Shown piece after piece: positions 1 to 4,795 of a DNA stretch of 6,334 nt. Positions within the stretch are counted from its first letter, which is position 1; each line of letters starts with the position of its first letter. The translations under genes were made by a program, and so were the position numbers. The stretch is from Flavobacteriales bacterium (GTDB lineage Bacteria > Bacteroidota > Bacteroidia > Flavobacteriales_E > Vicingaceae), in NCBI GenBank assembly GCA_003487525.1, contig DNDT01000161.1, positions 1-6,334 on the forward strand, written 5' to 3'. The notes beneath the pieces were generated by a model. That model was not told the origin of the DNA. It saw only the letters and a list, made by a program, of their open reading frames with translations, and ran no database searches.

Positions 1-151
1 GTCTGTTGCCGTCATTTACAACGACAATTTATTGTAACGACACGAAAAGAGCGGCACAAGGGAAATTTCTAACAGATTGAATGGCGTATTCGGTTATTGC
101 GGGTGCAGTTGGAAAGGGTGGGGGGGAGCCAATGAGAGTGAAGATTTGCGA

Positions 152-180
152 TTGACAGGAATGGTTCTCATGAGTAGGCT
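152..180 (+). promoter_or_regulatory. Putative array promoter (Pc-like)
   Basis: A perfect -35 hexamer TTGACA (152-157) is followed after exactly 17 bases by TAGGCT (175-180), which matches the TATAAT consensus at 3 of 6 positions. The pair resembles known class 1 integron Pc promoters (TTGACA/TAAACT or TGGACA/TAAGCT, 17-base spacer). It points into the array and ends 110 bases before the first recombination core. The hexamers are seen directly; the Pc role is inferred from position. Confidence 0.4.
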
Positions 181-222
181 CCACGGGTGAGTTAATATAG
201 GGGGCGCAGAAAATGAGAATAT

Positions 223-254
223 TTCCTGTTGTGCAGTATAATAATAAACAGGAA
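223..254. repeat. 8-bp perfect inverted repeat around a TATAAT
   Basis: TTCCTGTT (223-230) and AACAGGAA (247-254) are perfect reverse complements with a 16-base interval. The interval contains a perfect -10 hexamer TATAAT at 237-242, but no good -35 lies 16-18 bases upstream. The arrangement could be an operator over a weak promoter or a small hairpin. It does not match the LexA box spacing (CTG-N10-CAG). Confidence 0.35.
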
Positions 255-290
255 CATCTTATACAGCATCCATGCAGCATAATAATAAAG
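232..290 (+). repeat. Pair of 18-nt direct repeats, possible attI integrase sites
   Basis: TGCAGTATAATAATAAAC (232-249) and TGCAGCATAATAATAAAG (273-290) match at 16 of 18 positions and are offset by 41 bases. The second copy runs directly into the GTTATGG core at 290-296. In class 1 integrons, attI carries integrase-binding direct repeats next to the crossover core, and attI1 also ends in an A-rich stretch before GTTAG. The repeat is seen; the attI role is inferred. Confidence 0.4.
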
Positions 291-296
291 TTATGG
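290..296 (+). other. Candidate attI crossover core (GTTATGG)
   Basis: GTTATGG approximates the integron core consensus GTTRRRY, and no attC hairpin precedes it. That is what is expected where the first cassette joins attI rather than another cassette. With crossover after the G, cassette 1 would span about 291-806 (516 bp). Confidence 0.4.
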
Positions 297-306
297 CTCA
301 AAAAAT

Positions 307-708
307 ATGAGAGCATTTTACATAATAATAGCTGTTTTTCTTCTGCCCATTAACATTTATGCTCAAGATTTCAGTATCCCCGAAACTACACTTGAAATTT
401 ATATTAATGCATTGAAACAGGGTGATAAAAATACAATTTATAATTGTTTCCATCCTGTTCTTAACGAATTCCAACTACCTAAACCAATTCCAATCGAAGC
501 TTATGAAATACAAAAAAAGATTATTTACAGCCAAAAGGAAGTTTCCGACTGGAACACACAAGGCATTCTCCCGCCAGCTAAACTAGGGGATATCGATCTT
601 CAAGTAGAACAAAAAAGCTATGGTAAGAAATGGATGTATTCTTATTTGTTCAGAAATATTAACGGAAAGTGGAAAATTATTTCCCATGCAGCTTGGGATC
701 AACCATAA
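307..708 (+). CDS. Secreted NTF2-like (SnoaL/DUF4878-type) protein, cassette 1
   Basis: This 133-residue protein has an N-terminal signal peptide: Arg2, a hydrophobic stretch at about residues 4-17, and a likely signal-peptidase cut after Ala19 (IYA/QD). The mature part starts with PETTLEIYINALKQGDKNTIYNCF and ends with NGKWKIISHAAW. These are the helix-then-final-strand signatures of the NTF2-like fold, in which small cone-shaped domains often bind ligands. No catalytic residues can be assigned. The protein would act in the periplasm. The ATG is the first in frame and lies 16 bases after the cassette boundary. There is no clear Shine-Dalgarno, but a 5-residue minicistron from the ATG at 293 ends in TGA at 308-310, overlapping this start as ATGA. 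The gene is AT-rich. Fold family is moderately sure; function is unknown. Confidence 0.75.
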   Translation: MRAFYIIIAVFLLPINIYAQDFSIPETTLEIYINALKQGDKNTIYNCFHPVLNEFQLPKPIPIEAYEIQKKIIYSQKEVSDWNTQGILPPAKLGDIDLQVEQKSYGKKWMYSYLFRNINGKWKIISHAAWDQP

Positions 709-720
709 ATATAAAAAAGG

Positions 721-812
721 CCATAACCAGGCGGTTCACTTGACGCCGAGAACTTCCGCTGCGCTGACGCGATAAGGTTTAGGGGTGGCGCAAGTGACCT
801 TAAGTGTTAGGG
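721..812 (+). other. attC1 recombination site of cassette 1
   Basis: The left core CCATAAC (721-727) pairs approximately with the right core GTTAGGG (806-812). The inner arms TCACTTGACGCC (736-747) and GGCGCAAGTGA (787-797) are perfectly complementary apart from one unpaired A, the extrahelical base typical of attC. The length of 92 bp is within the usual attC range. Crossover is expected between 806 and 807. Confidence 0.85.
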
Positions 813-1193
813 GGCAACATTATAAAACCAATAAAAGAATGCTCAAGAAATTTAGCACTTGCTGCTTTCTCAAAAATGTTTTTTTGGTGGGCACCTATCG
901 TACTATTTTTCAGCATAATATGGGATGAAACCACTATCCATTTGGTTAGTCTATTCCCAGCATTGGCTCCATCCATTTTTATTGCTTGGGCTCTTGATAG
1001 GTTTAAAATTATTAAGTCCTGGTTAATGGGTGCGACAATTGGTTGGTTTTTGAATGTAGCAACTCAAATGATTTGGGTCTTTCTGACTACATCAAAAGGG
1101 GCTGCAAGTGACGGCCCCCTAATGTTTGGTGCCGTTGCAGTCTGGGTAAATTTGGTTGCGATAATTGTCATACATAAGAGACAAACAAAATAA
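804..1193 (+). CDS. Multi-pass inner-membrane protein of unknown function, cassette 2
   Basis: This protein has up to 129 residues, most of them hydrophobic, with predicted membrane segments at about 26-40, 46-64, 73-94 and 104-124. A basic DRFKIIK loop lies between segments two and three, and the tail is HKRQTK. I do not recognise the family. The start is uncertain. The longest frame begins at a GTG (804-806) whose last base is the integron crossover G. The first in-frame ATG is at 876 and would remove 24 residues (NIIKPIKECSRNLALAAFSK), which look like a plausible cytoplasmic amphipathic leader. Neither start has a good Shine-Dalgarno. The gene fills its cassette and ends 17 bases before attC2, so it depends on read-through transcription or an upstream cassette for expression. 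Confidence 0.65.
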   Translation: MLGGNIIKPIKECSRNLALAAFSKMFFWWAPIVLFFSIIWDETTIHLVSLFPALAPSIFIAWALDRFKIIKSWLMGATIGWFLNVATQMIWVFLTTSKGAASDGPLMFGAVAVWVNLVAIIVIHKRQTK

Positions 1194-1209
1194 ATTAAAG
1201 TTACAACAC

Positions 1210-1299
1210 CCCTAACCAGCGGGTCAAGCTGACCGGAAGAGGCGCGGCGGCGCTAATCGCGGGAAGTTTGGGGTCGGCAGCTTACCCTTATCGTTAAGT
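1210..1299 (+). other. attC2 recombination site of cassette 2
   Basis: The left core is CCCTAAC (1210-1216) and the right core GTTAAGT (1293-1299) fits GTTRRRY exactly. The inner arms GGGTCAAGCTGACCG (1221-1235) and CGGCAGCTTACCC (1275-1287) pair with two unpaired bases (C and A) on the left strand. The site is 90 bp. Its left half closely resembles attC1 and attC4, which share TAACCAG and a TGAC(C/G)-CCG-like segment. Confidence 0.85.
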
Positions 1300-1325
1300 G
1301 TCCAAAAATTAAAAAGAGAAACGTA

Positions 1326-1667
1326 ATGTCCTGGCAGTGTCCATCGTGCGAAGAAAGAAATGAAGACGATTCTATACTTCGATGTACATGTGGCCATGAA
1401 CTAATCGATGATGAACTGAATAATAAGAACTTAAAGGAAGGACGAAAAACAGGGAAGTACTGGTTAGGATTGATCATCTCAATAATTGTAGGAATATACT
1501 GCATGATGGGAGTTGCAATGACAGGCTCATTCAGTGTTGCAGCGCCCGAAAGGAAAGAACACTATCTGGCAGTTGCCAACCTCTATCTCACTGGGGTTGG
1601 GTTATGCTTTATATTGGCACTTGCTTTCTCTGTTTTTATTTTCAGGGCCAGCAGGAATAATAAATAA
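1326..1667 (+). CDS. Zinc-ribbon protein with two membrane segments, cassette 3
   Basis: This 113-residue protein opens with a short zinc-binding knuckle: Trp3, C5-P-S-C8, an acidic NEDDS turn, then C20-T-C22-G. The pattern is the widespread W-x-C-x-x-C...C-x-C/C-x-x-C N-terminal zinc ribbon, usually a protein- or nucleic-acid-docking module rather than an enzyme. An acidic/basic linker (about 27-44) is followed by two membrane helices at about 46-68 and 84-107, so the ribbon probably faces the cytoplasm. It ends in a short basic tail. The ATG at 1326 lies 32 bases into the cassette behind an A-rich stretch with only a weak GAGA-type ribosome binding site. The stop falls 7 bases before attC3. 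No enzymatic role is visible. Confidence 0.8.
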   Translation: MSWQCPSCEERNEDDSILRCTCGHELIDDELNNKNLKEGRKTGKYWLGLIISIIVGIYCMMGVAMTGSFSVAAPERKEHYLAVANLYLTGVGLCFILALAFSVFIFRASRNNK

Positions 1668-1674
1668 AAAAAAC

Positions 1675-1764
1675 ACTTAACAAGTCTCTGGAGAGGGACG
1701 GGAAGATCTGCGGCGGCCTATCCGGGCAAGGCTTTTGGCCCGCCCCTCAGCTCCAGCGTTAGGG
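1675..1764 (+). other. attC3 recombination site of cassette 3
   Basis: The left core ACTTAAC (1675-1681) matches RYYYAAC exactly and the right core is GTTAGGG (1758-1764). The arms CTGGAGAGGGACGGG (1688-1702) and the segment 1739-1756 (ending CTCCAG) pair over about 14 bp with unpaired bases on both strands. The site is 90 bp. Its arm sequence differs from the other attC sites in this array, suggesting a different origin for this cassette. Confidence 0.85.
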
Positions 1765-1780
1765 TTCAATAAACAACACG

Positions 1781-2167
1781 ATGATTAAGAGACTACTTTT
1801 AACAATATTCATAGTCTTTTTGCCGGGATGCTCAGTATTTCAAGCCCCTTATTTAATTAATATGAACACATACGTTGTTCGGGTGGGGTTTGACACTAGA
1901 GACATTAAAAAACTTAAAATAATTGAGCCACAACAAGGGATAGCAAACATTGGGGCAGACCATCAATTTCTATACGTGGAAAGAGAGTTAATTGGTGCCG
2001 ACCCACTTGAGTTTGATCTTCAAACAATAAAAACAACAAATCTGCAAGCGAATATAATTGTGTTGAAGGAACAGGCAATCTACATCGTTCCAATGGAAAA
2101 AGGCGATTATTTAGAGACGGAAAATCTGAAATCTATCTCAATCAAAACTATAACGCCACTGGACTGA
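1781..2167 (+). CDS. Small lipoprotein of unknown function, cassette 4
   Basis: This 128-residue protein has a textbook lipoprotein signal: basic residues at 3-4, a hydrophobic core at 5-13 and lipobox L14-P15-G16/C17. The mature protein would begin at acylated Cys17. Residue +2 is Ser, not Asp, so outer-membrane sorting by the Lol system is expected. The mature part is soluble, with alternating polar/hydrophobic stretches suggesting beta structure (YVVRVGF, QFLYVERELI, ANIIVLKEQAIYIVPM). I recognise no domain. The ATG lies 22 bases into the cassette, and no strong Shine-Dalgarno is visible. The stop is only 2 bases before attC4. Codon use is AT-rich like genes 1-6. Confidence 0.8.
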   Translation: MIKRLLLTIFIVFLPGCSVFQAPYLINMNTYVVRVGFDTRDIKKLKIIEPQQGIANIGADHQFLYVERELIGADPLEFDLQTIKTTNLQANIIVLKEQAIYIVPMEKGDYLETENLKSISIKTITPLD

Positions 2168-2169
2168 AA

Positions 2170-2255
2170 CCCTAACCAGGCGCTTAACTTGACCGGAATT
2201 AGCGCTGTCATATTAACCGATTACAGTGGCCGGCAAGTTAGCTTGGTCGTTAGGC
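2170..2255 (+). other. attC4 recombination site of cassette 4
   Basis: The left core is CCCTAAC (2170-2176) and the right core GTTAGGC (2249-2255) matches the consensus exactly. The arms GCTTAACTTGACCGG (2182-2196) and CCGGCAAGTTAGC (2230-2242) pair fully apart from an unpaired T and A. The site is 86 bp. It is similar in its left half to attC1 and attC2, so these cassettes may share a source. Confidence 0.88.
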
Positions 2256-2272
2256 AACTATAAGGAGAAAGA

Positions 2273-2827
2273 ATGGATTTAAGCTCAGATCTCGAGAAAC
2301 CAGTCCAGAAATCAACTTTTGTAAATGTACTGGCTTGGATTTTTATAATTTTTGGCGGTTTCACGACTTTCATAAGCATTCTGCAAAACATCATGCTCCA
2401 CAAAATGTTTTCAACAGAAGAAATGTCGCAGGTAACACAACAAGCAAGTCAAGATCAAAACATTCCAGCGTTTGCTGAATTCATGTTTAACCACTTCGAT
2501 TTGTTTTTTTTGCTAATTTTAATTCTCTCTGCCACCAGTTTTATTTCAGCCATAGCTCTGCTCAAAAGAAAAAATTGGGCAAGAATTTTCTTCATTGTTC
2601 TTATGTCTGCTGGGATTATATGGAACATTTTTGGTCTTATTCTCAATTTCACGATGTTTAATTCAATGCCGGAAATGGCAGGAAGTTCAGCACCACCTCC
2701 AGAATTTCAAGAAATGATGCTCATCATGAAATATGCGACAGTAGTAATGGTTGTAGGTATTTCAGCACTATTCGGTTTCGTTATTAAAAAGTTGTGTTCA
2801 ACGACTATAAAAGAGGAATTTGCTTAA
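2273..2827 (+). CDS. Four-TM inner-membrane protein of unknown function, cassette 5
   Basis: This 184-residue membrane protein has a short polar N-terminus (residues 1-15) and hydrophobic segments at about 17-40, 74-96, 103-128 and 152-172. A Met/Gln-rich loop (TEEMSQVTQQASQDQN) separates the first two segments, and a Pro-rich SSAPPPEFQ loop precedes the last. The RKNWAR motif between segments two and three is typical of small four-helix membrane proteins of unknown function. This gene has the best translation signal in the array: AAGGAG about 7 bases before the ATG. Its stop codon TAA lies inside the left core of attC5 (GCTTAAC), so gene and recombination site overlap. No catalytic motif is seen. 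Confidence 0.8.
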   Translation: MDLSSDLEKPVQKSTFVNVLAWIFIIFGGFTTFISILQNIMLHKMFSTEEMSQVTQQASQDQNIPAFAEFMFNHFDLFFLLILILSATSFISAIALLKRKNWARIFFIVLMSAGIIWNIFGLILNFTMFNSMPEMAGSSAPPPEFQEMMLIMKYATVVMVVGISALFGFVIKKLCSTTIKEEFA

Positions 2828-2884
2828 CCAATCGCTGAAAATCGACGCGCTGGAACAGCGCGCATCTCAGCTCAAACGTTGTGC
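2822..2884 (+). other. attC5, a short recombination site overlapping the gene 5 stop
   Basis: The left core GCTTAAC (2822-2828) fits RYYYAAC and the right core is GTTGTGC (2878-2884). The outer arms around CGCTGAAAAT and ATCTCAGCT pair imperfectly. A perfect 6-bp hairpin (CGCGCT 2846-2851, AGCGCG 2857-2862, loop GGAAC) forms the tip. At 63 bp it is near the short end of known attC sites. Confidence 0.75.
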
Positions 2885-2925
2885 TTCAACCAAAACTACA
2901 AAGGTTCAATCAAGGTACTTGTTGG

Positions 2926-3285
2926 ATGAAATCTGACTTCATGAGCTGTCCACTTTGTGGGAAAGAAGCGAGAGGGGTATTATTGGCTGGTAGTATCTTA
3001 TATTTATTTTCAAGCAACAAAACATGCCAGTCATGCAAAGGGAAGATTAAGATCAACCCAAAGGCTTTTGTTGGGTAATATCTTGTTGGTATAACCTTAG
3101 CCTTGTTTATTTCTATCCCAGCCTCCTATCTAACTAACCTAATTGATATAACTAAAACACCTATACCAAGTGAAATAATCAAGACACTTATTGTGCCATT
3201 TATGTTTTTCTTTTTCGTTGTGCTCGTTTTATATGTTCTGCCTCTTATTTTAAGTAGGTTGAACTTAAAGTATTTCAAACTATAA
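2926..3285 (+). pseudogene. Zinc-ribbon/membrane protein gene broken by an in-frame TAA, cassette 6
   Basis: The frame from ATG 2926 (AAGGT about 10 bases upstream; other starts are GTG 2881 inside attC5 and ATG 2941) encodes MSCPLCGKEARG...TCQSCKGK, a CxxC...CxxC zinc ribbon. It stops at TAA 3076-3078 after INPKAFVG. The same frame continues with no further stop to 3285 and encodes what the first half lacks: two hydrophobic segments (YLVGITLALFISIPASYL and TLIVPFMFFFFVVLVLYVLPLIL) and a basic tail. A zinc ribbon followed by two membrane helices in about 120 residues matches the architecture of gene 3. The simplest reading is one gene with a single nonsense change. The downstream half has a TTG at 3103 but no Shine-Dalgarno. 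The upstream 50-residue ribbon could still be made alone. A sequencing error or readthrough is possible. Confidence 0.65.
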
Positions 3286-3289
3286 AATC

Positions 3290-3401
3290 GCATAACAAGG
3301 CGCTCAATTTGTCGCCGTGAAGCTCTGCGAGCTTACGGACGTCGCGTGGCGGCGCTAATTGCAGCAAGTCTGGAGCTGGCTTGGGAGCTTTATAGTTGGG
3401 T
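3290..3401 (+). other. attC6, atypical recombination site with displaced right core
   Basis: The left core is GCATAAC (3290-3296). Arms GCGCTCAATTTGTCGCC and GGCGGCGCTAATTGCAGC (3349-3366) pair imperfectly, and a central AAGCTC/GAGCTT hairpin forms the tip. A right core GTTRRRY should follow directly after 3366 but the sequence there is AAGTCTG. The next match is GTTGGGT at 3395-3401, making the site 112 bp with about 28 extra bases. It may be a damaged or composite attC. Confidence 0.65.
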
Positions 3402-3412
3402 GTCTTGAAACT

Positions 3413-3901
3413 ATGTTAATGCCTAAGCCCTTGAAATGGATTCTCTGGATAGTCGGCACAATTGTGTCCTTAGCAGTTGGTGCAGTGTTGCTATTAGTTC
3501 TGTTAACTTATGGGTTGGTTGGCGAACCAAGTAGAGATGAAGTTGCGCGCGTTGTGTCGCCGTCTGGAAAAGTCGATGCCGTACTTTTCGAAACCAACGG
3601 TGGGGCTACAACTTCATTTGGGTACCAAGTCTACGTGGTTGAGTGTGGCGCTAAACCTTCGGGTTCACCGGCAGTTTTGCTATACGATGCTGTAAGAAAT
3701 GAACACGCGTATGGCGCTAATCTGGTTTGGCTCTCACCAGGTTCACTGGTTGTCGAATATTTGAGCGCAAAGTTCGCCAAGCTGAATACGCAAAAGCAGT
3801 CTGTCGGAACTCAAACTATCCATTTCGTCCTTCGAGATGGTGTAACCGATAATGCCGCACCTTCTGGTGGCATGCTTTACAATTCGCGGGGGCGCCAATG
3901 A
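3413..3901 (+). CDS. Membrane-anchored protein with SPSGK...GGATTSF segment, cassette 7
   Basis: From ATG 3413 this is a 162-residue protein. It has a basic start (PKPLKW), one membrane helix at about 11-35 and a soluble domain expected in the periplasm. The domain holds SPSGKVDAVLFETNGGATTSFGYQVYVV, then a WLSPGSLVVEY segment and a strand TQTIHFVLRDG. The SPxGKxDAVLxExxGGATTSFxxQV pattern recurs, as I remember, in small hypothetical proteins of proteobacteria and integron cassettes. No function is known to me. An open frame continues upstream to TTG 3359 through attC6, but ATG 3413 or 3419 places the basic residues directly before the helix. The gene is visibly richer in GC than genes 1-6, suggesting a different origin. 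No clear attC follows. Confidence 0.75.
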   Translation: MLMPKPLKWILWIVGTIVSLAVGAVLLLVLLTYGLVGEPSRDEVARVVSPSGKVDAVLFETNGGATTSFGYQVYVVECGAKPSGSPAVLLYDAVRNEHAYGANLVWLSPGSLVVEYLSAKFAKLNTQKQSVGTQTIHFVLRDGVTDNAAPSGGMLYNSRGRQ

Positions 3902-4024
3902 CAATCCGCCTAAATTATCTTTTGGTGCTGGGGGCAGGCTTGGCAATTTGATGTTTTCTTTTTTTCTTCGCCCTTCTTTGCATTTCTTTATGTGTTTGGG
4001 CATGAATTTTGGTGAGCAAGCAAT

Positions 4025-4549
4025 ATGGATACTAAAAACTTTTCAAATCTTCTTATCAAAGTGGCGGGAATTATTATCGTAATTGTATCGGTAAAAAATA
4101 TTCCTTATTACATTCCTTTTTATCAAACATTACGCCTTCCTCTTTTTGTTGGCACGGTAATAGTGCCAATATTATTACCAGTTTTGATTGGCGTTTTAAT
4201 GTTTACAAGGCCTGAGAATATAACTAACAAGGTTGTTGTGGGGGATTGTGATAACGGCACTAACGGTATCAGTAGTGAAACTTTTTTGAAATTTGAACAA
4301 ATTGCTTTGTCTGTGCTTGGTTTTTATTTGTTATTCCAGTCAATATCCGACCTGGTTTTTCACACGGCTGCATTTGTTCAAGCTAAAGCGAATCTCTCGT
4401 ATGACATACCCCAATCAGGTAATTTGCTAATTCTAAACCCGGAATTTATCGCTACTATCATTGAATTTATTTTTGCTTTTTGGCTTATTTTCAAGGTTGA
4501 GGGGATTGTCGCCGTGGTTAACAAAATCAGGATGGCAGGCAAAAATTGA
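4025..4549 (+). CDS. Multi-pass membrane protein of unknown function, cassette 8
   Basis: This 174-residue hydrophobic protein has probable membrane segments at about 9-27, 38-60, 91-113 and 139-166. A polar loop (RPENITNKVVVGDCDNGTNGISSETF) lies between the second and third, and a basic tail (NKIRMAGKN) is probably cytoplasmic. GGTGAG (4011-4016) lies 8 bases before the ATG and is a weak but usable ribosome binding site. I do not recognise the family. It is AT-rich like genes 1-6 and unlike gene 7. It sits 123 bases after gene 7, with no attC between them that I can accept, so the two may belong to one cassette or to fused cassettes. Confidence 0.75.
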   Translation: MDTKNFSNLLIKVAGIIIVIVSVKNIPYYIPFYQTLRLPLFVGTVIVPILLPVLIGVLMFTRPENITNKVVVGDCDNGTNGISSETFLKFEQIALSVLGFYLLFQSISDLVFHTAAFVQAKANLSYDIPQSGNLLILNPEFIATIIEFIFAFWLIFKVEGIVAVVNKIRMAGKN

Positions 4550-4558
4550 GCAGCGCCT

Positions 4559-4644
4559 CGTAAACTATAGTTGGGATGATCCGGGTAAGCGCTGTCATGA
4601 TTTCCTGCACGGTTTTAGGTCAGCAGGTTGTCTAGTAGTTATAC
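4559..4644 (+). other. Degenerate attC-like hairpin after gene 8
   Basis: CGTAAACTATAG (4559-4570) pairs with CTAGTAGTTATAC (4632-4644) over 11 bp with two bulged bases, and an inner CCTGC/GCAGG pair closes the tip. The ends resemble a weak left core (CGTAAAC) and right core (GTTATAC). Position, length (86 bp) and bulges fit attC, but the left core deviates from consensus. I treat it as a possible decayed site. Confidence 0.3.
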
Positions 4645-4735
4645 GTAAAACTCCTGGAGGCTGAATCAAGGTGTGCGTCGTTTCTATTCCTTAGAAATTT
4701 TTGACGTATTGTTGAGATATCTAGTTGTTGAGTTG

Positions 4736-4783
4736 GCATAAGAGCCAGAGGCGTGATGCATCACTTGCCACTGGCTCTTATGC
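4736..4783. terminator. 48-bp palindrome at the 3' end of the barrel gene
   Basis: GCATAAGAGCCAG (4736-4748) and CTGGCTCTTATGC (4771-4783) are perfect 13-bp inverted repeats. Inside the 22-base interval, GGC/GCC and the 12-bp palindrome GTGATGCATCAC (4753-4764) extend the stem almost to its tip. It begins 12 bases past the stop of the minus-strand gene, the right place for a terminator, and could serve both strands. Neither side has a T-run, so intrinsic termination is not certain. Confidence 0.5.
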
Positions 4784-4795
4784 GAATATTAAATA

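Larger units (their letters stand above)
1..289. other. Gene-free leader upstream of the cassette array
   Basis: I see no credible protein gene here. A minus-strand open frame over 29-316 has no ribosome binding site and no recognisable protein character. The stretch is purine-rich on the plus strand, with a G-run around 117-127. It carries a TTGACA/TAGGCT promoter-like pair, an 8-bp inverted repeat around a perfect TATAAT, and two near-identical 18-nt repeats, all ahead of a recombination-type core at 290. This is the layout expected between an integron integrase and its first cassette, but no part of an integrase gene is visible, so the reading is inferred. Confidence 0.45.

Noticed and set aside
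29..316. Minus-strand open frame of 95 codons in the leader
   Set aside because: No ribosome binding site, cysteine/proline-rich composition without domain character, and it lies over the repeats and promoter-like elements; not an integrase.
3954..3965. T-rich run as a terminator after gene 7
   Set aside because: No stable hairpin directly precedes the T-run.
3874..3999. attC between genes 7 and 8 (GCTTTACAATTCG resembling a left half)
   Set aside because: The left core reads TAC instead of AAC, no GTTRRRY follows (GTTTGGGC fails), and no inner arms pair.
3852..4082. Plus-strand 76-codon frame overlapping gene 7 end and gene 8 start
   Set aside because: Out-of-frame shadow; gene 8 has a better start and coherent membrane segments.
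4461..4664. Plus-strand 67-codon frame at the end of gene 8
   Set aside because: Mostly a shifted frame of gene 8 without a start signal or protein character.
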